From JBCBWG01 sp964579305 (lineage in GTDB: Bacteria > Pseudomonadota > Alphaproteobacteria > Rhizobiales > Hyphomicrobiaceae): a stretch of 6,525 bases of DNA. The stretch lies in the NCBI GenBank assembly GCA_964579305.1, contig CAZOGY010000163.1, positions 1-6,525 on the forward strand. Reading direction: 5' to 3'. The notes under the pieces were generated by a model. The model was not told the origin of the DNA. It made no database searches and saw only the letters and a program-made list of their open reading frames with translations. Below, in pieces: positions 1 through 6,447 of this stretch. Numbering within the stretch: position 1 is the first letter of the stretch; each line of letters starts with the position of its first letter. Both the position numbers and the translations under genes were made by a program.

Positions 1-31
1 AAAGCGAGGCGCATTTCATGCGACACGCTTT
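1..31 (+). repeat. 31-bp imperfect palindrome, copy 1, upstream of psd
   Basis: The element begins AAAGCGAGGCGCAT and ends ATGCGACACGCTTT. It is a near-palindrome: 12 of 15 position pairs are complementary around base 16. Its reverse complement matches 6417-6447 at 30 of 31 positions, the only difference being base 15. It lies about 172 bp upstream of the psd start and reads toward psd. It could be a dyad operator for a dimeric transcription factor or a member of a dispersed palindromic repeat family; the sequence does not decide. Any leftward extension falls outside the window. Confidence 0.8.
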
Positions 32-160
32 AAAGCGGCCGCGGTTCATCCTGGCCGCGCTCTGGCCTCCGCGCGGGCACGGCGCTTGCGCCGGGTCGCC
101 TTGGCCGCTTACGAAATTGTGGGTGTTGTCTCGACGTGCGCGCGCTGGAGGGGTAAGCGC

Positions 161-190
161 TTGACCGCAACGCAATGCAAATGCGGTCAA
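161..190. promoter_or_regulatory. Perfect 9-bp inverted repeat just upstream of psd start
   Basis: TTGACCGCA (161-169) and TGCGGTCAA (182-190) are exact reverse complements separated by 12 bases. The right arm ends 13 bases before the psd GTG, immediately ahead of its G-rich ribosome site. As DNA it could be an operator; as RNA it would form a hairpin that could affect ribosome access. The left arm also starts with a TTGACC -35-like hexamer, but no good -10 follows at 16-18 bases. Function is inferred from position only. Confidence 0.5.
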
Positions 191-203
191 CCTGGGGGCG
201 TGC

Positions 204-917
204 GTGGCGGCACAACGCAATTGGTTTGAAGGCCTGTCGGACCTGTTTGTCCCGATCCATCCCGACGGACAGAAATACCTGGCGATTGCCGGGGCCGCGG
301 CGCTTATCGGCTTCCTGATCTGGTCGCCGTTGGGGTGGATCGCGATCATCGCCGCGATTGGCATTGCGCTCGTCTATCGTGATCCTGAACGGGTGTCGCC
401 CTTGCGTGACGGCTTGGTTGTGGCACCGGCCGACGGCAAGGTTTTCGCGGTAGAACAGGTGTCGCCGCCCCAGGAACTCGGCTTGTCGGGCGGGCCGCGC
501 ACGCGCATCGCAATCATTGCGACGCCCATTGATCCGACCGTCACGCGTGCGCCGGCGACGGGCAAAATCGTCCGCGCCATCTATGTGCCGGGCGCTTTTC
601 AGACCGTGACCGCAAGCGATGCACCTGAAACCAGCGAACGCCGTTCGATTGTCTTGGAAATGCCTGATGGCGGCGAGGTCGCTACGGTGCAGATGGCGGG
701 GCGCTTTGCCCGCGCCATTCAGACACTGGTCATCGAGGGCGATACGGTGACCGTCGGCCAGCGCATGGGCTTTATTCGCCTCGGCGGCCGCGTCGATCTT
801 TACTTGCCGCCAGGTTATGCCGGACTGGTCGCACCGGGGCAGCGCATGATCGCTGGCGAAACCGTCGTGTGTGATTTGGCGTCGCACGAACCGGCGCGTG
901 AGGCCAAACGCGATTGA
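204..917 (+). CDS. psd: Phosphatidylserine decarboxylase family protein, probably catalytically inactive
   Basis: The 237-residue protein is collinear with the short alphaproteobacterial form of Psd, the membrane enzyme that decarboxylates phosphatidylserine to phosphatidylethanolamine. Family marks are V-P-I-H-P-D-G (16-22), a hydrophobic membrane hairpin (about 25-57), Y-R-D-P-E-R-V (58-64), A-P-A-D-G-K-V (74-80, keeping catalytic Asp77), T-R-A-P (114-117), the G-x-R-x-G-x-I-R block (185-192) and R-V-D-L-Y-L-P (196-202). Active Psd cleaves itself at Gly-Ser, and the Ser becomes the pyruvoyl cofactor. Here the F-G-S-R site reads L-G-G-R, with Gly195 encoded by GGC at 786-788. The conserved His of the D/N-V-H-V-N-R-A-P motif is Thr112, and the N-A-x-L-D-K-A-S segment is replaced by a Thr/Ser/Asp-rich stretch (133-145). 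The start is GTG, with a G-run at 194-198 as ribosome site; length and the conserved amino end support it. No pssA follows. Family assignment is secure; loss of activity is inferred from the missing residues. Confidence 0.9.
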   Translation: MAAQRNWFEGLSDLFVPIHPDGQKYLAIAGAAALIGFLIWSPLGWIAIIAAIGIALVYRDPERVSPLRDGLVVAPADGKVFAVEQVSPPQELGLSGGPRTRIAIIATPIDPTVTRAPATGKIVRAIYVPGAFQTVTASDAPETSERRSIVLEMPDGGEVATVQMAGRFARAIQTLVIEGDTVTVGQRMGFIRLGGRVDLYLPPGYAGLVAPGQRMIAGETVVCDLASHEPAREAKRD

Positions 918-928
918 TGCAGCCAGCG

Positions 929-970
929 CGGTCCGTTGCCTGACGGGCCGGGACCGGCTTGGCCGCCAAG
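929..970. terminator. Paired hairpins between convergent psd and HerA-like gene
   Basis: The 71-base gap between the two convergent stop codons holds two short dyads. CGGTCC (929-934) pairs with GGACCG (951-956), and CTTGG-CCG-CCAAG (958-970) forms a compact hairpin. The position fits a shared bidirectional terminator, but no T-run follows on either strand, so an intrinsic terminator is not demonstrated. In GC-rich DNA such short dyads also arise by chance. Confidence 0.3.
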
Positions 971-988
971 CGCCCCGCCGGGACAGCG

Positions 989-3208
989 TTATCGTCGCGT
1001 CATGCGTTCGCGCAATGAGCGCAGGGCGTCGGAAGCGCCCACTTTGCGCTCGGCTGATGGCGTCTCAACCTGATCATACGCGGGTTCAGTTGCTTGCGAC
1101 CCGGATGATGCGCTTGCACCGCGGCTGAGCAGCTGACGGCGCTGGCCATTGCTCTCGTGGTCAATGGAACGGGCGACGCGGGGAATGGCGTCGGCGCTGA
1201 CCCCACGTTCGGTTTCGGGTCCCTGCGCCGCTGCACGTTGCAGACGGCCGGCGCGATTTGCGGTGCGACCATCGCCTGTGTCCATGTCCGCTGCGCCACC
1301 GACCCGGCCACCGTTGACGCGTTGGCCCTGAGCCGGCGCCGATGACAGGCTGCCGCCGCGGGTGCCTGCGCGCACATCACGTTCGCCTTGGCCACTCAAT
1401 TGGCCCTTCGCGACAGGCTGCGCGGGTGAGCCGCGCCGGCCGGCGGTTGCGGCGGCGTCGGGATCTTCGCCCTCGGCGATGCCCAATGCGTCTGCCATCA
1501 TCGCCATTTCGGCGTCTTCGGCGATGGTCTCACCGGCAGAGCGCCAACGCTCCACGATGCGCTCAAGGAAGTCCTCGTCACCCACCGAACTTTGCCACAT
1601 TTCGCTAAAGCGCGCGGTGGACGACCGTGGCAGGTTTTGTTTTTCCAGCTCCCGGAACTTCAAGCGCACGGGCAAGGCAACGCCGTCGCCAAACGCGATC
1701 GCTTCGCGCTGGCCAAGTGCAGGCAGAAATTCCAGAAGGCCCTGGCCGGTATCCGACACTGCGGATTGGACGATCTGCTGGTCGCGGTCATTGGACATGC
1801 GCAGGGCAAACACGGTGTTGCACTGCGATAAGATGGTGGGATCGATCTCGGCTGGACGCTGCGTGACGATGCACAACGAGGCTCCGTATTTACGGCCTTC
1901 CTTCGCGATTTTCGCAATCGCGCGTTTGCAGGGCTCAAAGCCGGAACTGGTGTTGGCTGGCACGTAGCGGTGGGCTTCTTCGCAAACCAGCGTGACAGGG
2001 ATCTTGCCCTCGCCCCACAGCGCGAAGTCGAACGTCATGCGGCAGAGCACGGAGACGACCACGTTGACGATCTCGGTTGGCAAGCCGGTCAGTTCCAGGA
2101 TCGAGATGGGCCGGTCCTTGACGGGCACGCGGAAGATGCGCCCCAGGATCTGGGCCATGCCGTCGTAGACGGTGACATTGCCGAACATGAACGCGTAGCG
2201 GGCGTCTTGGCCAACCGCTTCAATCCGGTTCTTCAATTGGCGATAGGGGTGCAGGTCGCGCTTGTTTTCAAGCTTGCCCATACGCTCGTCGATCAGCGAG
2301 ACCAGATCTGACATCCGGTAAGGTACCGGTGTGTCTACGGTGAATGATCCGTTGCTGGAGGATCTGCGCAGTCCACTTGTTTCCTTGGCCCCGCGCGGCG
2401 TTGTGTAGCGGCTTTTCGCAAGAGGGATCAGATCCTGGAGGATCTCGATCTCAGCCTTGCGGCCTTCTGGCGAGCCGACCAGCACCTCGACGATTTCTTC
2501 GAAATTGAGCAGCCAGTAGGGCAGCTGGAAGTTGCGCGGTGAAATCACCTCGCCCCAATCCTTGAACGCGGTGGCGTACTCATTGTGGGGGTCGAGAAGC
2601 AAAATGTGGGCGTTGGGGTTTTCCGCCAGGATCGACCGCAAGATCAGCGCCGTGGTGCACGACTTACCGGTGCCGGTCGTGCCCAGGATCGCGAAGTGTT
2701 TGCCAAGCAGGTCGTCGACTTTGACCATTGCCGGGATCGTTTCGTCCTGGCGGATGGTCCCGACGCGCACCGCGCCCTTCAGGTCGCCGCAAAAGGCGCG
2801 GTGAAGTTCGGTTTTGTTGGCCACGCGCACACGGTCGCCCAGGGCTGGGTATTGCGTGACGCCACGGTTGAACGAGATCACTTCGCCCGTATCGCTGACC
2901 CACAATTCGCCAACAAGGGCAAGTTCCGCAATCCACACCTCTGCGTCGCCATCGCGCTGGGCTGGGACGGGCACCGACAGTGCCGTCACGATGGCAAGCA
3001 CCGTTGTGCGATGTTGGGAAATCGCCATCAGCGTGCCCATCTCGGGGCGCAGGTGCTCAAGCGAGGTCTCGCGTCGCAAGTCTTCATCCAGGAGCACGAT
3101 CGCTTTCGCGCCGGTCACCGACACGATGCGTCCGATGCTTTCGTGAATGCTGGCCTGCGTGGCCGGCAACTCGGTCACGTTGTCAGAAGCTGTCATGACC
3201 TGGTTCAC
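989..3208 (-). CDS. HerA/DUF87-family ATPase with disordered Arg/Gly-rich tail
   Basis: This 739-residue protein has the architecture of HerA-like hexameric ATPases, which in archaea thread DNA for the NurA nuclease during end resection. Residues about 24-150 look like a HAS-barrel, the small beta domain at the front of such ATPases. Walker A is G-T-T-G-T-G-K-S (176-183), followed by L-L-L-D-P-H-N-E-Y (203-211). Walker B is V-T-L-V-C-E-E-A-H (405-413), with E-G-R-K-Y-G (437-442) and a sensor-like V-T-Q-R-P (448-452). All nucleotide-binding elements are present. Beyond about residue 575 the chain becomes a low-complexity Arg/Gly/Ala/Ser/Gln tail of some 160 residues, ending in a short basic helix-like segment. 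The start is GTG inside a GTGA overlap with the kinase stop, with a G-G-A-A-A-G-G-G ribosome site about 10 bases ahead; ATG at 3196 (residue 5) is an alternative. No NurA, SIR2 or other usual HerA partner is visible. The family is sure; the cellular role is unknown. Confidence 0.88.
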   Translation of the reverse strand: MNQVMTASDNVTELPATQASIHESIGRIVSVTGAKAIVLLDEDLRRETSLEHLRPEMGTLMAISQHRTTVLAIVTALSVPVPAQRDGDAEVWIAELALVGELWVSDTGEVISFNRGVTQYPALGDRVRVANKTELHRAFCGDLKGAVRVGTIRQDETIPAMVKVDDLLGKHFAILGTTGTGKSCTTALILRSILAENPNAHILLLDPHNEYATAFKDWGEVISPRNFQLPYWLLNFEEIVEVLVGSPEGRKAEIEILQDLIPLAKSRYTTPRGAKETSGLRRSSSNGSFTVDTPVPYRMSDLVSLIDERMGKLENKRDLHPYRQLKNRIEAVGQDARYAFMFGNVTVYDGMAQILGRIFRVPVKDRPISILELTGLPTEIVNVVVSVLCRMTFDFALWGEGKIPVTLVCEEAHRYVPANTSSGFEPCKRAIAKIAKEGRKYGASLCIVTQRPAEIDPTILSQCNTVFALRMSNDRDQQIVQSAVSDTGQGLLEFLPALGQREAIAFGDGVALPVRLKFRELEKQNLPRSSTARFSEMWQSSVGDEDFLERIVERWRSAGETIAEDAEMAMMADALGIAEGEDPDAAATAGRRGSPAQPVAKGQLSGQGERDVRAGTRGGSLSSAPAQGQRVNGGRVGGAADMDTGDGRTANRAGRLQRAAAQGPETERGVSADAIPRVARSIDHESNGQRRQLLSRGASASSGSQATEPAYDQVETPSAERKVGASDALRSLRERMTRR

Positions 3209-4083
3209 GGATAGCCCTTTCCGAGTGCCTGTGCGCGCGCTTCGGCAAGCGCCACGCGGGTTTTTGGCGGAAGTTGCACGGTCACTTCCGTACCCACGCC
3301 CTTTTCGCTTTTGATCGAGAGTTCACCGCCGTGAATCTCGATGAGCGCGCGTGCGATCGGAAGCCCCAGACCCGTCCCGTCGCGCCAGCGGGTGCGGCCG
3401 CCGTCGACCTGACCGAAGTCCGCCAAAGCAATTTCGATGTCGGTTTCGCTCATACCCACGCCGGTGTCGCGGACCACAAATGTTGTTCCGCGATCGCGGC
3501 GGCGATGGGCAGATACAAAAACGTCCCCGCCAGGCGGCGTAAATTTCACGGCGTTGTTCAGAATATTGGAAAAAGCTTGACCAAGTTTTGTGAAATCGGC
3601 GCGAACCGGTTCGAGACCCGGCTCGATTTTGCAGTGCACATTGACCTGGGCTTGGTTGGCCGCGGACTGCTGATCGGCGATGACGGCCTCGACGACTTCG
3701 GAAACAATCAGTTCCTGTGTATCTATCGTGTAGCGGCCAGACTGAAGTTTAACTATGTCGAGGATATCGTTAATCACAGACAGAAGATGACCAGCCGCGT
3801 CATGAATAAGCGATGCATATTGGTCGATGTCATCTTCCGAAAGCTGTTTGCGGCCGTGTTCGCCAAGCAACTTTGAAAAACCGAGAATTGTATTGAGCGG
3901 TGTGCGCAGCTCGTGGCTCATGTTCGCGATGAATTCGCTTTTCACGCGATCGGCCAATTCCGCTTCGATGCGGGCTGTGTGTTCGGCCCGGCGGGCGTTG
4001 CTTCGAAGGACTGCATCGCCAAGAAGCGATGCGTAATCAGTTATCAGGGAACCGGAGTTCTGCCTGTTCATCGCGTTGAGCAT
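3205..4083 (-). CDS. Soluble sensor histidine kinase without recognisable sensor domain
   Basis: This 292-residue two-component histidine kinase is little more than a catalytic core. A short amino part (1-35) and a helical, coiled-coil-like stretch (about 28-50) lead into the dimerisation/phosphoacceptor domain with H-box F-I-A-N-M-S-H-E-L-R-T-P (phosphorylatable His57). The HATPase domain shows N-box N-I-L-N-N-A-V-K-F-T-P (173-183), G1 D-T-G-V-G-M (206-211), F-box D-F-G-Q-V-D (222-227) and G2 D-G-T-G-L-G-L (235-241), so it should be active. There is no transmembrane helix, signal peptide, PAS, GAF, HAMP or receiver domain. It is therefore cytosolic, and its signal must come through the short amino part or a partner protein. 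No response regulator is in the window. It is first in a two-gene unit with the HerA-like ATPase, overlapping it by four bases. The start is ATG at 4083; ATG at 4071 (residue 5) is equally possible, and neither has a strong ribosome site. Confidence 0.92.
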   Translation of the reverse strand: MLNAMNRQNSGSLITDYASLLGDAVLRSNARRAEHTARIEAELADRVKSEFIANMSHELRTPLNTILGFSKLLGEHGRKQLSEDDIDQYASLIHDAAGHLLSVINDILDIVKLQSGRYTIDTQELIVSEVVEAVIADQQSAANQAQVNVHCKIEPGLEPVRADFTKLGQAFSNILNNAVKFTPPGGDVFVSAHRRRDRGTTFVVRDTGVGMSETDIEIALADFGQVDGGRTRWRDGTGLGLPIARALIEIHGGELSIKSEKGVGTEVTVQLPPKTRVALAEARAQALGKGYP

Positions 4084-4131
4084 AATCGGACCGCATCTCT
4101 TGTGTTCGCGGCAGATGCTACGTTGGTGCGA

Positions 4132-4146
4132 ATAAACAAAGGTTAA
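4132..4146 (-). promoter_or_regulatory. CtrA-like half-site pair upstream of histidine kinase
   Basis: The minus strand reads TTAA, seven bases (CCTTTGT), then TTAT. This matches 7 of 8 positions of the alphaproteobacterial cell-cycle regulator CtrA consensus TTAA-N7-TTAA. It overlaps the candidate -10 element of the kinase-ATPase promoter, a typical place for CtrA to act. A single near-match in an AT-rich gap is weak evidence. Confidence 0.2.
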
Positions 4147-4171
4147 ATGGACTGCGATACAGATCGATCAA
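4143..4171 (-). promoter_or_regulatory. Candidate promoter for the kinase-ATPase operon
   Basis: On the minus strand, TTGATC (4171-4166) is followed by a 17-base spacer and ATTTAA (4148-4143), a moderate match to housekeeping -35 and -10 elements with ideal spacing. Transcription would begin near 4136, giving a leader of about 50 bases before the kinase ATG at 4083. The surrounding gap (4084-4247) is clearly AT-richer than the flanking genes, as expected for a promoter. No intrinsic terminator for uvrC was found in the same gap, so read-through from uvrC remains possible. Confidence 0.35.
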
Positions 4172-4247
4172 CCGTTCGATGAATGGATGAAGATATATTT
4201 GATTTTTATTGAAGTGTTCTGCGATCGTCCGTATGGCGCGTGAGTGC

Positions 4248-6254
4248 TTAGGATTTGCGGTCGTGAAAGAAGTCGTAAACCTTTTGCGCCATATCCGCTG
4301 AAATACCTGGCACGGCCTTCAGGTCGGCCACGTTTGCACGCGACACTGACTTTGCCGAACCGAAATGATTGAGAAGCGCGCGTTTGCGCGTCGGCCCAAT
4401 TCCCGGAATTTCATCAAGCGGGTTCGCGCTGATCGCTTTGGACCTTTTGGCGCGGTGTGTGCCGATTGCGAACCGGTGCGCTTCATCGCGGAGGCGCTGG
4501 ACAAAATACAAGACGGGGTCGCGCGGTTCGAGCATGAGGGGGCGGTCGCGTCCGGGTATATGAAAATGCTCGCGGCCGGCGTCGCGGTCGGGGCCCTTGG
4601 CAATGCCGATCACCGGGATGTGATCAAGGCCAAGGTCATTGAGGACGTCGACGGCGATTTTGAGCTGGCCGGCACCACCGTCAATTAAAACGAGGTCGGG
4701 CGCTGTGGGGAAGGCGTCGTCGTCGATCTCAGTTTGGTCCGGCTCGGGTGCGGCTTGTGCGTCTGCGGTTGTCTCGTCTGGGCTGCCATCAACCGGTTCG
4801 ACCACCAAACGCTTGAAACGGCGCGTCAGCATCTCGCGCATCATCGCATAGTCGTCGCCTGGCGCAGCTTCGCCTTTCATGTTGAACTTGCGGTAGTGGG
4901 CTTTCATGAACCCGTCGATCCCGGCAACGATCATCGCGCCGACCGCATTGGTGCCCTGGATATGGCTGTTGTCATAGACCTCGATCCGGCGCGGCATGGA
5001 CGCCAGGTTCAGGCGTTCGGCCACGCCTTCCAGCAGAACGCGTTGGGATGCGCTCTCCGATAGTCGCCGGGCGAGCGCTTCGCGGGCGTTTTGCAAGGCG
5101 TGCGCAACCAAGTTCGACTTGGCGCCGCGTTTGGGCGCGCGGATCGTGACTTTGCGCTCCGATTTGGTGGCCAGCGCTTCGGCCAGAAGATCGGCGCGCT
5201 CAAGCTGGTGAGAGAGCAAGATCAGGCGCGGCACTGGCTTGTCGTCGTAGAACTGCGCGATGAAACTTTCCAGGACTTCATCAACGGCGATTGAGCGGTC
5301 GGCCTTGGGATAATAAGCGCGGTTGCCCCAGTTTTGGCCCGTACGGAAAAAGAAGACCTGGATGCAGGTTTGGCCACCTTCCTGATGGGCTGCAAACACA
5401 TCGGCTTCTTCGACGCCGTCGGTATTGATCGACTGATCAGCCGTGACGTGGGCCAGTGCCCATAGCCGGTTCCGGTAGCTTGCGGCGCGCTCATATTCGA
5501 GTTTTTCCGCCGCTTCCGTCATCAGGCGTTGATAATACGCGCGCACTGATTGGCTTTCGCCGCGCAAAAACCGCACGGCCTGGTCGACAAGCCCGCCGTA
5601 CTCAGTCTCGCTGATCTCACCGGTGCAGGGACCGGCGCAGCGTTTGATCTGATACAGCAGGCAGGGGCGCGTGCGGCTTTCGTAGACGCTGTCTGAGCAC
5701 GTGCGCAGAAGGAACGCACGCTGCAGCATGTTGATCGTCCGGTTGACTGCGCCAGCGGAGGCAAACGGGCCGAAATAATCGCCTTTCCGGTTGCGCGCGC
5801 CGCGGTGCTTGAGGATCTGCGGTGCTGCGTGGTCGCGGGCGATGAGGATGAACGGAAACGATTTGTCGTCGCGCAAGAGCACGTTGAAGCGTGGGCGGAA
5901 ACGCTTGATCAGATTGGCTTCCAGCAGCAGCGCTTCGGCTTCGGTACGGACGGTGACAAATTCCATCGACGCAGTTGCCGCAATCATGCGGGCGATGCGA
6001 TTGGTATGCCCACCAAGGCGCGTGTAATTGGAGACGCGAGACTTGAGCGACCGCGCCTTGCCCACGTAGATGACATCGCCATCGGCGTTGAGCATGCGAT
6101 AGACGCCAGGTGCGCTTGGCAGCGTGCGCAAATATCCAGCGATCACGTCCGGGCCGGTCCGCGGAGGCGTTGCCTCCGCCGTCGCCTGTGCGGTCTGCGC
6201 GGTTGCGTTGGTGGGCTCTGAGGGTTTGGCCGGGTGGTCATCCATGTCTGTCAT
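4248..6254 (-). CDS. uvrC: UvrABC system protein C (excinuclease subunit)
   Basis: UvrC makes both incisions around DNA lesions in nucleotide excision repair, after UvrA and UvrB load on damage. Counting from ATG 6254 (668 residues), the GIY-YIG nuclease for the 3' cut is G-V-Y (50-52) and I-Y-V-G-K-A (62-67). Four cysteines at 186, 198, 206 and 210 match the 12-8-4 spacing of the iron-sulfur ligands reported for E. coli UvrC. A UVR helix pair for UvrB contact lies at about 233-270. The RNase H-like nuclease for the 5' cut has D-N-S-H (Asp428), I-D-G-G (Asp525) and R-D-E-A-H (His593). Tandem helix-hairpin-helix motifs end the protein (about 615-666). It exceeds the common ~610 residues because of an Ala/Thr/Pro-rich amino extension and an acidic insert (486-516). 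An in-frame TTG at 6302 would add 16 residues, and ATG 6245 would remove three. No start has a good ribosome site, so I chose the first ATG. All catalytic residues are intact. Confidence 0.96.
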   Translation of the reverse strand: MTDMDDHPAKPSEPTNATAQTAQATAEATPPRTGPDVIAGYLRTLPSAPGVYRMLNADGDVIYVGKARSLKSRVSNYTRLGGHTNRIARMIAATASMEFVTVRTEAEALLLEANLIKRFRPRFNVLLRDDKSFPFILIARDHAAPQILKHRGARNRKGDYFGPFASAGAVNRTINMLQRAFLLRTCSDSVYESRTRPCLLYQIKRCAGPCTGEISETEYGGLVDQAVRFLRGESQSVRAYYQRLMTEAAEKLEYERAASYRNRLWALAHVTADQSINTDGVEEADVFAAHQEGGQTCIQVFFFRTGQNWGNRAYYPKADRSIAVDEVLESFIAQFYDDKPVPRLILLSHQLERADLLAEALATKSERKVTIRAPKRGAKSNLVAHALQNAREALARRLSESASQRVLLEGVAERLNLASMPRRIEVYDNSHIQGTNAVGAMIVAGIDGFMKAHYRKFNMKGEAAPGDDYAMMREMLTRRFKRLVVEPVDGSPDETTADAQAAPEPDQTEIDDDAFPTAPDLVLIDGGAGQLKIAVDVLNDLGLDHIPVIGIAKGPDRDAGREHFHIPGRDRPLMLEPRDPVLYFVQRLRDEAHRFAIGTHRAKRSKAISANPLDEIPGIGPTRKRALLNHFGSAKSVSRANVADLKAVPGISADMAQKVYDFFHDRKS

Positions 6255-6416
6255 GTAGGCGCGATGGTGTTGGCGCGTCGAGCGGGCATCTGCGGTTTTC
6301 AAATGTTGCTGAGCCTGTCACGACCGCGACGTGGTGCCGCGAAATCGCCATGCCTGCGTAACCATGTGGCTGGGCGTTGCAACCGGCGTGAGGCGCGTTG
6401 CCGCCCCTGATAGCCG

Positions 6417-6447
6417 AAAGCGTGTCGCATGACATGCGCCTCGCTTT
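6417..6447 (-). repeat. 31-bp imperfect palindrome, copy 2, upstream of uvrC
   Basis: This is the second copy of the element at 1-31, in opposite orientation (30/31 identity as reverse complement). It is the more symmetrical copy: 13 of 15 position pairs are complementary, with a perfect GCATG-A-CATGC core at its centre. It lies about 162 bp upstream of the chosen uvrC start, reading toward uvrC. It could equally serve a gene beginning rightward of the window. Similarity to copy 1 does not continue past the 31 bp on the side shared by both copies, so the unit is short and sharply bounded there. Confidence 0.8.

Noticed and set aside
30..887. 285-codon minus-strand open frame opposite psd
   Set aside because: It lies antisense to a well-supported Psd-family gene. 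Its product is Arg/His/Asp-rich without any recognisable domain, the usual shadow in GC-rich DNA.
204..917. psd as a frameshifted pseudogene
   Set aside because: The frame is continuous from start to stop, the length is normal for the family and the scaffold motifs outside the active site are kept. A pseudoenzyme fits better than decay.
1362..1967. 201-codon plus-strand open frame opposite the ATPase tail
   Set aside because: It is antisense to the disordered tail and Walker B region, low-complexity, and without a ribosome site or domain.
2585..3214. 209-codon plus-strand open frame opposite the HerA-like gene
   Set aside because: It is antisense to the conserved ATPase core containing Walker A. 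Its composition is a shadow and it has no family features.
3274..3876. 200-codon plus-strand open frame opposite the histidine kinase
   Set aside because: It covers the antisense of the HATPase and HisKA motifs and has no independent support.
6238..6435. 65-codon minus-strand frame upstream of uvrC as a small gene
   Set aside because: It runs out of frame into the uvrC start, has no ribosome site and contains the palindrome; nothing supports translation.
1..6447. Terminal inverted repeats of a transposon or integrated element
   Set aside because: The repeats flank a set including housekeeping uvrC with no transposase or integrase. Each copy is itself palindromic, so inverted orientation says little about ends of an element.
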